From: Nocardia nova SH22a
Lineage (GTDB): Bacteria; Actinomycetota; Actinomycetes; Mycobacteriales; Mycobacteriaceae
Direction: 5' to 3'
Length of the DNA stretch: 64,000 nt
NCBI RefSeq assembly: GCF_000523235.1
Contig: NZ_CP006850.1
Span: 7,812,001-7,876,000 of the forward strand
In this document: piece after piece, positions 8,587-17,731 of the stretch
How positions within the stretch are numbered: position 1 is the first letter of the stretch
How the letters are laid out: every line of letters starts with the position of its first letter
Position numbers and translations under genes: made by a program
Notes under the pieces: model-generated
Told to the model about the DNA's origin: nothing
The model's database searches: none
The model's input: only the letters and a program-made list of their open reading frames with translations

Positions 8587-9747
8587 TCAGTACGACTTCG
8601 GCAGGCCCAGCGAATGCTGGGACACGAAGTTCAGAACCATCTCCCGGCTCACCGGCGCGACCCGGCCGATCCGCGCCGCACCGAGCATGGCCGCCAGCCC
8701 CACATCCGAGGTGAGCCCGGAGCCGCCGTGCGTCTGGATGGACTGGTCCAGTGCCTTGATACTCGCCTCGGCCGCAGCGTATTTCGCCATGTTCGCGGCC
8801 TCGGCGGCGCCGAAGTCGTCGCCGGAGTCGTAGAGCACCGCGGCCTTCTGCATCATCAGCTTGGCGAGTTCGACCTCGATCTTCACCTGTGCCAGCGGAT
8901 GCGAAATCCCTTGGTGCGCACCGATCGGCGTCTTCCACACCTGCCGTTCGCGGGCGTACTCCACGGCCCGGTCGATGGCGTAACGGCCCATGCCGACGGC
9001 CATCGCCGCGCCCATGATCCGCTCCGGGTTCAGCCCGGCGAACAGCTGCGCGATGGCCGCGTCCTCCTCGCCGACCAGAGCCGTGGCGGGCAGCCGGACA
9101 TCGTCGAGGAACAGCGTGAACTGGTTGTCCGGCTCGATGATGTCCATCTCCTGGCGGTTCTTCTGGAAGCCGGGAGCGTCGGTGGGGACGATGAACAGGG
9201 CGGGCTTGAGCTTGCCGGTCTTGGAATCCTCGGTGCGCGAGACGATCAGCACCGCCTCGGCCTGGTCGACGCCGGAGATGAAGATCTTGCGGCCGTTGAG
9301 AATCCAGTCGCCACCGTCGCGGCGCGCGGTGGTGGTGATGTTGTGCGAGTTGGAACCGGCGTCGGGTTCGGTGATGCCGAAGACCATCTTCGAGGAGCCG
9401 TCGGCCAGCCGGGTGAGCCAGTACCGCTTCTGCTCCTCGGTGCCGTACTTGGTGATGATCGTGCCGCAGATCGCGGGCGAGACCACCATCAGCAGCAGGC
9501 CCGCGCCCTGGGCGGACAACTCCTCCATGACCAGCGCGAGTTCGTAGATTCCGGCACCGCCGCCCCCGTACTCCTCGGGCAGGTTCACGCCCAGGAAGCC
9601 GAGTTTGCCCGCCTCGTTCCACAATTCGTCGAGGGGTTCGTTGGCGCGGGCCTTACCGACGACGTAGTCGCGGTAGTTGTATTTCGCGGCGAGTGCGGCC
9701 ACCGCGGCGCGCAGCGCCTTCTGCTCATCGGTCTCGATGAAACTCAT
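8587..9747 (-). CDS. Acyl-CoA dehydrogenase (FadE12-like position)
   Basis: An FAD flavoenzyme of 386 residues that introduces the alpha-beta double bond into an acyl-CoA. The family motif FGITEPDAGSNS and the C-terminal QTHGGSGLTSDVG are clear. Near the C-terminus, where many relatives have YEGT with the catalytic Glu, this protein has RVAPVSREMVLNF, so the base is either elsewhere or of a variant type. ATG at 9747 follows AGGAG; longer in-frame starts lack this. It lies 37 bases downstream of the carboxylase alpha gene on the same strand and corresponds in order to fadE12 of M. tuberculosis. Confidence 0.92.
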   Translation of the reverse strand: MSFIETDEQKALRAAVAALAAKYNYRDYVVGKARANEPLDELWNEAGKLGFLGVNLPEEYGGGGAGIYELALVMEELSAQGAGLLLMVVSPAICGTIITKYGTEEQKRYWLTRLADGSSKMVFGITEPDAGSNSHNITTTARRDGGDWILNGRKIFISGVDQAEAVLIVSRTEDSKTGKLKPALFIVPTDAPGFQKNRQEMDIIEPDNQFTLFLDDVRLPATALVGEEDAAIAQLFAGLNPERIMGAAMAVGMGRYAIDRAVEYARERQVWKTPIGAHQGISHPLAQVKIEVELAKLMMQKAAVLYDSGDDFGAAEAANMAKYAAAEASIKALDQSIQTHGGSGLTSDVGLAAMLGAARIGRVAPVSREMVLNFVSQHSLGLPKSY

Positions 9748-9784
9748 GATCTGCTCCTGTGATCGGAAGTTGTTGCGCTGCTTG

Positions 9785-11773
9785 TCATTCGGATTCCTCG
9801 GCGTGCACGACGGCCAGGACGGCCCCCACCTCCACCTGCTGTCCGGCGGTGACATTCAATTCGGTGAGCACACCGTCGGCGGGCGCCGCGATGGTGTGTT
9901 CCATCTTCATGGCCTCGAGCCACAGGATGGGCTGACCCTTGGTGACGGTGCTGCCGATCTCGGCGCCCAGCCGGATCACCGATCCCGGCATGGGCGCCAG
10001 CAGTGACCCCTCGGCGACCTGGTCGGCGGGATCGGAGAAGCGCGCAAGCCTGCGCAGCGATACCGGGCCCAAGGGAGAATCGACGGCCACCAGATCGCCG
10101 TAGCGAGCGATCTCGAACCGCCGCCGCACCGCACCGCGCTCACCCGCAACAGCGAGAACCACGACATCCGGTGTGGCCTCGATCAATTCGAGTCCGTCGT
10201 GTCCGTCGACGTCGAGCCCCGCGCGAGTGAGGCGGTAGCGCACCTCGTGCACGCCCGAGGTCCGGCTCTCGTAGGACTTGCTCTGTGCCTGGGAGGGCAG
10301 GTTGCGCCAGCCACTGGGCAGCCCGCCGCCGACCTTCGCCCGCGACCGGTTGGCCGCCGCGTCGGCCAGGGCGGCGGCAATGATCGACAGCTCTTCGTCG
10401 GCCTCGGAAACCAACGGCGCGGAGAGGCTTTCCAATCCGTGCGTCGCGAAGAACGCGGTATCGGTGTCTCCCGCGAGGAAGGCCGGATGCCGCAACACGC
10501 GAACCAGCAGATCGCGGTTGGTGACCAGGCCGTGGATGCGGGCGCGCTGTAGCGCGGCGGCCAGCAGATGCGCCGCCTCCTCACGGGTATCGGCGTAGGA
10601 GATGACCTTCGCCAGCATCGGGTCGTAGAAGACCCCGACCACCGAACCGTCGACCACACCGGAGTCCAGCCGCAGGCCCGGCTCGCCCAGCACGGTGAAT
10701 TCGGCTGTGCCCGGCGCGAATTCGATGCGGTGCACCGGTCCGCTCTGCGGCTGCCAGTCGTGTGCGGGATCCTCGGCGTACAACCGCACCTCGATGGAGT
10801 GCCCGCGCATCGGCGGCGGCGCCTCCGGCAGCCGGTACCCCTGCGCCACCTGCAGTTGCAGCCGGACCAGATCCAGCCCGGTGGTGCATTCGGTGACCGG
10901 ATGTTCCACCTGCAGACGGGTATTCATCTCCAGGAAGAAGAAGTCGCCCTTCTCGTCGGCCAGGAATTCGACCGTGCCCGCGCCCTCGTATCCGATCGCC
11001 TCCGATGCCAGCCGCGCGGCCTCGAACAGCCGCTCCCGCATGGGCGCGATCCGCTCGACCAGTGGCGAGGGAGCCTCCTCCACCACCTTCTGATGCCTGC
11101 GCTGGATCGAGCATTCACGCTCGCCCACCGCCCACACCCGGCCGTGGGTATCGGCCATGACCTGCACCTCGATGTGGCGCCCGGTTTCCAGATAGCGCTC
11201 ACAGAACACGGTCGGATCGCCGAAGGCGGATTCCGCCTCGCGGCGCGCGGCCTCGATCTGGTCGTCCAGCTGCGACAGCTCACGCACCACGCGCATACCG
11301 CGACCGCCACCACCGGCGGACGCCTTGATCAGCACCGGGAGCATATCGGTGGTGACCTCGGCCGGGTCGAGTTGCTTCAGCACCGGGACACCGGCGGCGT
11401 CCATCATCTTCTTCGACTCGACCTTCGAGCCCATCTGCTCGATCGCCGCGACCGGCGGGCCGATCCAGATCAGCCCGGCCTCCTGCACCGCCTTCGCGAA
11501 TTCGGCGTTCTCGGACAGGAATCCGTAGCCCGGGTGGACGGCGTCCGCACCGGCGGCGAGCGCGGCCTCGATGATCAGCTCGCCCCGCAGATAGGTTTCG
11601 GCGGGGGTGTTACCGGGCAGCCGGATCGCCGCATCGGCCTCGGCCACATGCGGCGATTGCGCGTCGGCGTCCGAATACACCGCGGTCGTGCCGATTCCCA
11701 TGCGACGGCAGGTCGCGAACACCCGCCGGGCGATCTCCCCGCGATTGGCGACCAGAACATTCGTGACAGCCAT
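9785..11773 (-). CDS. accA2: Acyl-CoA carboxylase alpha subunit (biotin carboxylase plus biotin carrier)
   Basis: A 662-residue biotin-dependent carboxylase alpha chain. Residues 1-450 are biotin carboxylase (VLVANRGEIARRVF, ASAGGGGRGMR as the ATP-grasp loop, EMNTRLQVEHPVTE). The last 75 residues are the biotinyl domain with EAMKMEH, whose Lys carries biotin. It charges biotin with CO2 and hands it to the beta subunit encoded just upstream. ATG at 11773 is preferred because AGGA lies 5 bases before it; ATG at 11785, overlapping the beta-gene stop, is the alternative. Length and domain order match methylcrotonyl/geranyl-CoA carboxylase alpha chains. Confidence 0.93.
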   Translation of the reverse strand: MAVTNVLVANRGEIARRVFATCRRMGIGTTAVYSDADAQSPHVAEADAAIRLPGNTPAETYLRGELIIEAALAAGADAVHPGYGFLSENAEFAKAVQEAGLIWIGPPVAAIEQMGSKVESKKMMDAAGVPVLKQLDPAEVTTDMLPVLIKASAGGGGRGMRVVRELSQLDDQIEAARREAESAFGDPTVFCERYLETGRHIEVQVMADTHGRVWAVGERECSIQRRHQKVVEEAPSPLVERIAPMRERLFEAARLASEAIGYEGAGTVEFLADEKGDFFFLEMNTRLQVEHPVTECTTGLDLVRLQLQVAQGYRLPEAPPPMRGHSIEVRLYAEDPAHDWQPQSGPVHRIEFAPGTAEFTVLGEPGLRLDSGVVDGSVVGVFYDPMLAKVISYADTREEAAHLLAAALQRARIHGLVTNRDLLVRVLRHPAFLAGDTDTAFFATHGLESLSAPLVSEADEELSIIAAALADAAANRSRAKVGGGLPSGWRNLPSQAQSKSYESRTSGVHEVRYRLTRAGLDVDGHDGLELIEATPDVVVLAVAGERGAVRRRFEIARYGDLVAVDSPLGPVSLRRLARFSDPADQVAEGSLLAPMPGSVIRLGAEIGSTVTKGQPILWLEAMKMEHTIAAPADGVLTELNVTAGQQVEVGAVLAVVHAEESE

Positions 11774-11784
11774 ACCGGTCCTCA

Positions 11785-13383
11785 TCACATCCGGAAGACG
11801 CCGAAGCCCTCGGCGCCCTCGATCGGGGAATTGTGGATGGCCGACAACGCCATTCCCAATACCGTGCGGGTGTCGCGGGGATCGATGACACCGTCGTCGT
11901 AGAGCCGCCCCGACATGAACATCGGCAGCGATTCGGCCTCGATCTGCGCCTCGATCATGGCGCGCATACCCTTGTCGGCCTCCTCGTCGAACGGCATCCC
12001 CTTCGACTCGGCGGCGGCGCGGCCGACGATGGAGATCACGCCCGCCAGCTGCGCGCCGCCCATGACGGCGGATTTCGCACTGGGCCAGGCGAAGACGAAG
12101 CGCGGATCGTAGGCGCGCCCGCACATGCCGTAGTGGCCCGCGCCGTAGGAGGCGCCCATCAGCACCGAGATGTGCGGGACCTTCGAGTTCGACACCGCGT
12201 TGATCATCATCGCGCCGTGCTTGATGATGCCCTTCTGCTCGTACTCCTTGCCGACCATGTAGCCGGTGGTGTTGTGCAGGAACAGCAGTGGCGTATCCGA
12301 CTGGTTGGCCAGCTGGATGAACTGCGCGGCCTTCTGCGCCTCCTCGGAGAACAGCACACCGCGGGCATTGGCGAGGATGCCGATCGGATAGCCGTGCAGC
12401 TCGGCCCATCCCGTGACGAGGCTCGAACCGTAGAGCGGTTTGAACTCGTCGAAATCGGAGCCGTCCACGACACGGGCGATGACCTCACGCGGATCGAAGG
12501 GGATCTTCAGATCGGTGGGGACGATGCCGAGCAGTTCCTCGGAATCGTAGAGCGGCTCGACGATCTCTGCCCGAGGCGCCGGGCCCTTCTTGCTCCAGTT
12601 CAACCGGCGCACGATGGACCGGCCGATCCGGATGGCGTCCTGCTCGTCGGCGGCCAGATAGTCCGCCAGACCCGATGTGCGCGCGTGCATTTCGGCGCCG
12701 CCGAGCGATTCGTCGTCGGATTCCTCACCGGTGGCCATCTTCACCAGCGGCGGGCCACCCAGGAACACCTTGGAGCGCTCCTTGATCATGACCGTGTAGT
12801 CGGACATGCCCGGAATGTAGGCGCCACCGGCGGTGGAGTTGCCGAAAACCAGTGCGATGGTGGGGATTCCGGCCGCCGACAGCCGGGTCAGATCGCGGAA
12901 CATCCGCCCGCCCGGCACGAAGACTTCCTTCTGCGTGGGCAGATCGGCGCCGCCGGATTCGACCAGGCCGATCACCGGGAGCCGGTTCTCCAGCGCGATA
13001 TCGTTCATGCGCAGGTTCTTGCGCAGCGTCCACGGATTCGAGGTGCCGCCGCGCACGGTCGGATCCGGCGCCACGATCATGCATTCGACGCCCTCGACGA
13101 TGCCGATACCGGCGATCACACTGCCGCCCACGTGGAATTCACTGCCCCACGCGGCCAGCGGCGCCAGCTCCAGGAACGGCGAATCCTCGTCGATGAGCAG
13201 TTCGATGCGCTCACGGGCGGTGAGTTTGCCGCGCTTGCGATGCCGGGCCATCTTGTCCGGGCCGCCACCGGCGATGTTCTTGGCGTATTCCGCCTCGACC
13301 TCGGCCAGTTTCTCGGTCATGGCCTCGGCGGCGGCCTGGTAGTCGGCCGAATTCGGGTCGAGGGTGGTGCGCAGTGTGCTCAA
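11785..13383 (-). CDS. accD2: Acyl-CoA carboxylase beta subunit (carboxyltransferase)
   Basis: A 532-residue carboxyltransferase that moves CO2 from carboxybiotin to an acyl-CoA. Characteristic stretches are GLVESGGADLPTQ, FGNSTAGGAYIPGMSDY and LMGASYGAGHYGMCGRAYDP, all typical of the methylcrotonyl-CoA/geranyl-CoA carboxylase beta branch rather than of propionyl-CoA carboxylases. The start is TTG at 13383, overlapping the TGA of the preceding dehydrogenase gene (TTGA); the next in-frame ATG would remove about 20 conserved-looking residues. Its own TGA touches the alpha-subunit gene. Substrate could be methylcrotonyl-CoA, geranyl-CoA or another branched enoyl-CoA; the neighbouring AtuA-like gene leans towards a terpenoid substrate. 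Confidence 0.93.
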   Translation of the reverse strand: MSTLRTTLDPNSADYQAAAEAMTEKLAEVEAEYAKNIAGGGPDKMARHRKRGKLTARERIELLIDEDSPFLELAPLAAWGSEFHVGGSVIAGIGIVEGVECMIVAPDPTVRGGTSNPWTLRKNLRMNDIALENRLPVIGLVESGGADLPTQKEVFVPGGRMFRDLTRLSAAGIPTIALVFGNSTAGGAYIPGMSDYTVMIKERSKVFLGGPPLVKMATGEESDDESLGGAEMHARTSGLADYLAADEQDAIRIGRSIVRRLNWSKKGPAPRAEIVEPLYDSEELLGIVPTDLKIPFDPREVIARVVDGSDFDEFKPLYGSSLVTGWAELHGYPIGILANARGVLFSEEAQKAAQFIQLANQSDTPLLFLHNTTGYMVGKEYEQKGIIKHGAMMINAVSNSKVPHISVLMGASYGAGHYGMCGRAYDPRFVFAWPSAKSAVMGGAQLAGVISIVGRAAAESKGMPFDEEADKGMRAMIEAQIEAESLPMFMSGRLYDDGVIDPRDTRTVLGMALSAIHNSPIEGAEGFGVFRM

Positions 13384-14528
13384 GATTGGAACCCCAATCG
13401 CTTGGCCGCGAGGCTGGTCAGAATCTCGTTGGTGCCGCCGCCGATGCCGAGGATGCGGACATCGCGGTAGTGCCGCTCGACCTCGGATTCACGCATGTAG
13501 CCCAGGCCGCCGAACAATTGAACCGCTTGGTGGGCCACCCATTCGGCGGTTTCGACGGCGGTGTTCTTGGCGAAGCAGACCTCGGCGATCAGATCGGTCT
13601 CCCCGGCGGCGCTGCGCTCGGCCACGTGCCGGGCGTACACCCGGGCGACGTCGATGCGCCGCGCCATCTCCGACAGTGTGTTCTGCACGGCCTGGCGGCT
13701 GATCAGCGGACGGCCGAAGGTCTCCCGATCGCGGCACCACTGCAGCGTCAGGTCCAGGCAGCGCTGAGCGTGGCCGTACGCCTGCACCGACAAGCCCACC
13801 CGCTCACTGACGAATGCGGCGGCGATCTGCGCGAATCCGGAATTCTCCGCACCCACCAGATTCGACACCGGCACGCGCACATCGACATACGACAGTTCGG
13901 CGGTGTCGGAGGCGAGCCAGCCCATCTTCTCCAGCTTGCGGCTCACGGTGAAACCGGGCCGGTCCTTCTCGACCAGCAGCAGCGACACCCCGGACGCACC
14001 GGGGCCGCCCGTGCGCACGGCGGTCACGACATAGTCGGCCCGCACGCCCGAGGTGATGAAGGTCTTCGACCCGTTCACCACATATTCGTCGCCTTCGCGC
14101 ACGGCGGTCGTGGTGAGGTGGCCGACATCGGAGCCACCGCCCGGTTCGGTGATCGCCAGCGAGCCGATCTTCTCACCGGCGAGGGTGGGCTTCACCCACT
14201 TCTCGATCAGCTCCGCATTGCCGGAGGCCGCCATGTGCGGCACGGCGATTCCACAGGTGAACAGGGAGGCGAACAGGCCGCCGGAGCAGCCCGCGTAGTG
14301 CATCTCCTCGGCGACGACGGCGGCATCGATACCGTCGCCACCGGCACCGCCGACCGCCTCGGGGAACTGGATGCCGAGCAGGCCGAGGGCACCGGCCTTC
14401 TTGTGGAGTTCACGCGGAATCTCGCCCGCGCGCTCCCAGTCGTCCAGATACGGCAGTACTTCGCGTTCGGCGAAACCTCTGACGGTCGAACGTAATTCAC
14501 GCCGTTCGGACGTGTCCCACACACTCAC
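13380..14528 (-). CDS. Acyl-CoA dehydrogenase (FadE13-like position)
   Basis: A second FAD-dependent acyl-CoA dehydrogenase, 382 residues. The motif AITEPGGGSDVGHL and QLFGGLGYMRESEVERHYRD are typical. The C-terminal loop reads GIGGGTNEI, with Gly at the position where many relatives have the catalytic Glu, as in isovaleryl-CoA-type dehydrogenases that use a Glu from an earlier helix. GTG at 14528 overlaps the preceding TGA (GTGA) and has GGAG 8 bases upstream; an earlier start would add non-homologous sequence. It probably acts on a branched acyl-CoA before or after the carboxylation step. Confidence 0.92.
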   Translation of the reverse strand: MSVWDTSERRELRSTVRGFAEREVLPYLDDWERAGEIPRELHKKAGALGLLGIQFPEAVGGAGGDGIDAAVVAEEMHYAGCSGGLFASLFTCGIAVPHMAASGNAELIEKWVKPTLAGEKIGSLAITEPGGGSDVGHLTTTAVREGDEYVVNGSKTFITSGVRADYVVTAVRTGGPGASGVSLLLVEKDRPGFTVSRKLEKMGWLASDTAELSYVDVRVPVSNLVGAENSGFAQIAAAFVSERVGLSVQAYGHAQRCLDLTLQWCRDRETFGRPLISRQAVQNTLSEMARRIDVARVYARHVAERSAAGETDLIAEVCFAKNTAVETAEWVAHQAVQLFGGLGYMRESEVERHYRDVRILGIGGGTNEILTSLAAKRLGFQS

Positions 14529-16240
14529 GGTAGCAACTCCACTGGTATGTCGATGTGTCGGGAACGCAGCCATTCGCCGAGTCCCTTGGCTTGTGGATCG
14601 AAGCGGGCCTGATAGGCGACGCCGAGGCCGAGCAGGTCCTCGACGATGAAGTTCACCGCCCGCAGATTCGGCAGGACGTGCCGGGTGACGGTGAGTTTCG
14701 CGGTCTCCGGCAGTAGTGCCTTCAGCTCGTCGACGGTGAGGGTGTGCACGAGCCAGCGCCACTGTTCGTCGGTGCGCACCCAGACGCCGATATTGGCATT
14801 TCCGCCCTTGTCGCCACTGCGGGCGAGGGCGATCGAACCCAGCGGCACGCGACGGGTTTCGCTGTGCGGCAGCGGTTCCGGCAGTTCGGGTTCCGGTACG
14901 TCGGTCAGTTCGACGGTCGCGGTGGCGGGGGCGATCGCCGCCTCGGTTCCGTCGGGCAACACTGCCGTGTGCGCGACCTCGTTCGCGTCGACGTAGCCCG
15001 CGGTGAACACCCCGTAGGGCGAACCGTTTGCGGGCGGTGAGGTGAGGGTGAATCCGGGATAGCTGGCGAGCGCCAATTCCACTGCGACACTGGAGAACGC
15101 GCGGCCCACCTTGTTCGGGTCCGGGTCGCGGACCACACAGCGCAGCAGGGCGCTGGCCTGCTCCTCGGTCTCGGCGTCCGGGCGGTCGAGCCGCGACAGC
15201 GACCAGTCCAGCTCGGCCGGGCGCACCGACAGCCAGCTCTCCAATTGCCGCTGTGCCAGTTGGGCTTTGGCCTCGATGTCGAGTCCGGTGAGCACGAAGG
15301 TCATCTCGTTGCGGAAACCGCCGATGGTGTTCAGCGAGACCTTGAGCCGCGGCGGCGGCGCCTCACCGGTCACTCCGTCGATCAGCACCCGATCCGGGCC
15401 GTCGGCGCCGAGCCGGATGGTGTCCAGCCGGGTGGTGACATCGGGCCCGGCGTATCGCGCACTCTGGATCTCGTACATGAGCTGCGCTTCTACGGTGTCG
15501 ACGGTGACCGCACCGCCGGTGTTCTCGTGCTTGGTGATCACGCTGCTGCCGTCGCGGCGCACCTCGGCGACGGGGAATCCGGGGCGGCCCAGATCGCCGA
15601 GTTCGGTGAAGAAGGCGAAGTTGCCGCCGGTGGCCTGGGTTCCGCATTCGATGACGTGCCCGGCGACCACGGCACCGGCGAGTGCGTCGTAATCGTCTCG
15701 GGCCCAATCGAAGTGGGCGGCGGCGGGGCCGACGACCAGTGCGGCGTCGGTGACGCGGCCGGTGACGACGATATCGGCACCGGCGTTCAAGGCTTCCGCG
15801 ATACCCCACGCGCCCAGATAGGCATTGGCGGTCAGCGGAGTGCCGAGGCCCAGTTCCTGCGCGCGGGGCAACAGGTCGTCGCCGTGCACATGCGCGATCT
15901 TCGGGGTCAGGGCCAGTTTCTCCGCGACCTCCCCCACGCGCTGCGCCAGTCCGGCCGGATTGAGGCCACCGGCGTTCACGACGATTCGCACACCGCGCTC
16001 GAGAGCCAGGCCGAGGCTGTCCTCGAGCTGGCGGACGAAGGTCTTGGCATAGCCGAGCGCGGGATCCTTCATCCGATCGCGCCCGAGAATCAGCATGGTC
16101 AGTTCGGCGAGATAGTCACCGGTGAGCACATCGAGCGGCCCACCTTCGAGCATCTCCCGCATGGCACTCGCCCGGTCGCCGTAGAACCCGGAACAGTTGC
16201 CGATCCGGAGGACTTCCGGATCGGTGCCCAGTTGAGTCAT
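14525..16240 (-). CDS. DUF1446 / AtuA-like protein
   Basis: First gene of the operon, 571 residues. The N-terminal 450 residues are the DUF1446 domain (RIGNCSGFYGDRASAM, RIVVNAGGLNPAGLA, ADIVVTGRVTDAALVVGP). The C-terminal 100 residues are the small AtuA-like ferredoxin-fold domain, marked by IALARSGDKGGNANIGVWVR. AtuA is required for acyclic terpene (citronellol/geraniol) use in Pseudomonas, but its reaction is not settled. The gene order DUF1446 - fadE - accD - accA - fadE - echA is that of Rv0976c-Rv0971c. Start ATG at 16240. Likely cytosolic. Confidence 0.9.
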   Translation of the reverse strand: MTQLGTDPEVLRIGNCSGFYGDRASAMREMLEGGPLDVLTGDYLAELTMLILGRDRMKDPALGYAKTFVRQLEDSLGLALERGVRIVVNAGGLNPAGLAQRVGEVAEKLALTPKIAHVHGDDLLPRAQELGLGTPLTANAYLGAWGIAEALNAGADIVVTGRVTDAALVVGPAAAHFDWARDDYDALAGAVVAGHVIECGTQATGGNFAFFTELGDLGRPGFPVAEVRRDGSSVITKHENTGGAVTVDTVEAQLMYEIQSARYAGPDVTTRLDTIRLGADGPDRVLIDGVTGEAPPPRLKVSLNTIGGFRNEMTFVLTGLDIEAKAQLAQRQLESWLSVRPAELDWSLSRLDRPDAETEEQASALLRCVVRDPDPNKVGRAFSSVAVELALASYPGFTLTSPPANGSPYGVFTAGYVDANEVAHTAVLPDGTEAAIAPATATVELTDVPEPELPEPLPHSETRRVPLGSIALARSGDKGGNANIGVWVRTDEQWRWLVHTLTVDELKALLPETAKLTVTRHVLPNLRAVNFIVEDLLGLGVAYQARFDPQAKGLGEWLRSRHIDIPVELLP

Positions 16241-16325
16241 CTGCGCGGCGCCTCCTCCTGCGACGTGGCTACCGCAGCACCTGCGCTGCGTCGCGTTCCA
16301 GGGTCACACCGGGTACGGAAAAAAT

Positions 16326-16341
16326 CAAGCCTGCGTGCTTG
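16326..16341. promoter_or_regulatory. Candidate TetR operator upstream of the catabolic operon
   Basis: CAAGC, six bases, then GCTTG, in an otherwise AT-rich patch 86 bases upstream of the first operon gene. Arm length and spacing suit a TetR dimer. The divergent small membrane gene starts 172 bases on the other side. No experimental support; inferred from position and symmetry. Confidence 0.45.
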
Positions 16342-16512
16342 TTAATTGCGATATCCGCAGGTGGAACCAGGTCGGCGCGCCGTGGCGCGGCGCGAGACCA
16401 CGTACGGCGGCCGCACCCCGTCGGCGGTCACGGCGCCGGCTCCGTCGGCGGCGATCGCGGCGTCCGCGCATCCGGTGCAGGCGCTTGCCCGGCCGCCGGG
16501 CAAGATGGCGGG

Positions 16513-16665
16513 GTGTCCAATTCCATTGTTGTCGTCTTCCTGCTGGCGCTGGCCGGATTCCTGGTCGGCGGCGCCTTCACCATGTGGAAGAACAGTCGGG
16601 TGATGTCGGGAATCCTCGGCGTGTGCGCGGTCCTCGCCGTCGTCGGCGCCATCGCCTGGTGGTGA
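16513..16665 (+). CDS. Small two-helix membrane protein (50 aa)
   Basis: GTG at 16513 opens a 50-residue protein with two hydrophobic helices (IVVVFLLALAGFLVGGAF and GILGVCAVLAVVGAIAW) joined by TMWKNSRVMS. Longer in-frame starts give an Arg/Gly-rich leader with no homology features. Its TGA overlaps a GTG of the HAD hydrolase frame, so the two are likely coupled. Function unknown; short proteins of this type are common in Nocardia and Mycobacterium genomes. Confidence 0.7.
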   Translation: MSNSIVVVFLLALAGFLVGGAFTMWKNSRVMSGILGVCAVLAVVGAIAWW

Positions 16666-16667
16666 CG

Positions 16668-17381
16668 ATGCCGCCCGTCGAGGCGCTGCTGTTCGATGTC
16701 CAGGGCACCGCGACGGATTTCCACACCACTGTGTGCACCGCAGCCGCCGACATCGCCCGCGATCGCTTCCCCGACGTCGATTGGGCTCGGTTCGTCAACG
16801 AATGGCGGGCCGCCTACTTCCGCGCGACCTCCACCCCACGCACCGCCGCCGACCCTTGGATCTCGGTCGCGGGGATCTACCGCACCACCCTCGGCGACCT
16901 GCTCGACGAGCGCGGTATCGGCCTCACCGGGCCGGAGCGCGACCAACTCGCCGCGGCGTGGTCCCGGCTGCGCCCGTGGCCCGATGTCGTCCCCGGACTG
17001 CGACGTCTGCGTACCCGGTACACCCTGGCCACGCTGTCGAATGCCGATGTGAGCGCGGTCGTCGGCATCACCCGCCACGGCGATCTGCCCTGGCACGCGG
17101 TGTTCACCGCCGAGATGGCCGGAGTGTTCAAACCGGATCCGGCGATCTACGCCATGGCCGCGCGCTATCTGGGGCTGGAACCGGCGCGGATCATGATGGT
17201 CGCCAGCCACAAATACGACATCCGGGCCGCCGGGGCACTCGGCTTCCGCACCGCGTTCGTGGCCCGGCCCCTCGAATTCGGCGCAGGCAGTTCGGCCGAT
17301 ACCGAGTTCTCCGACGAATTCGATCTGAACGTCACCGGTTTCGAGGATCTGGCGGATCGGCTGGGTTGCCCGCCCGACTGA
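16668..17381 (+). CDS. HAD-superfamily hydrolase, haloacid dehalogenase type II-like
   Basis: A 237-residue HAD enzyme. Motif I is LLFDVQGTATDF (nucleophile Asp), motif II TLSNAD, motif III Lys in FKPDPAIY, and motif IV MMVASHKYDIRAAGALG, a pattern typical of L-2-haloacid dehalogenases. Gln stands where this branch usually has Phe after DV. The natural substrate may be a phosphate ester rather than a haloacid. ATG at 16668 is used; GTG at 16662, overlapping the previous stop, is equally possible. Confidence 0.85.
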   Translation: MPPVEALLFDVQGTATDFHTTVCTAAADIARDRFPDVDWARFVNEWRAAYFRATSTPRTAADPWISVAGIYRTTLGDLLDERGIGLTGPERDQLAAAWSRLRPWPDVVPGLRRLRTRYTLATLSNADVSAVVGITRHGDLPWHAVFTAEMAGVFKPDPAIYAMAARYLGLEPARIMMVASHKYDIRAAGALGFRTAFVARPLEFGAGSSADTEFSDEFDLNVTGFEDLADRLGCPPD

Positions 17382-17434
17382 AGTTCGTCACCGGACTGCG
17401 CGGCAACCGAGGCCTCCCAATTCAGCGCCGTCGA

Positions 17435-17731
17435 TCATCCGAGCCCGAGGTCGTCGTCGTGACAGGTAACCGGCACGCGCGGGACGAACGTGCTGACGAA
17501 TCCGCGCGACGGGGCGATCGCGCGCAGCCGGGCCCGCACCAGCTCACGATCCACCGCGACCTCGGCCCGAGCGGGCCATTGCGATTCCATTGTCCGGCAG
17601 TACCTTTCGTACGACAGCCGTTGCCGCACCGCGTCGACGGTGACCCCGTCGGCCCGGGGCGGCAACCAGCATCCGATGGCAATGAGAACTCCGCAGACGA
17701 TCGCCAGCATCCCGGCGGTGATCACGAACAC
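17435..17731 (-). CDS. Hypothetical membrane-anchored protein (98 aa)
   Basis: GTG at 17731 follows GAGGGG at seven bases. An N-terminal hydrophobic helix (MLAIVCGVLIAIGCWLP) is followed by about 70 polar residues with two Cys, so a signal-anchor topology with an outside domain is likely. It is convergent with the HAD gene (54 bases between stops). I do not recognise the family. Confidence 0.55.
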   Translation of the reverse strand: MFVITAGMLAIVCGVLIAIGCWLPPRADGVTVDAVRQRLSYERYCRTMESQWPARAEVAVDRELVRARLRAIAPSRGFVSTFVPRVPVTCHDDDLGLG

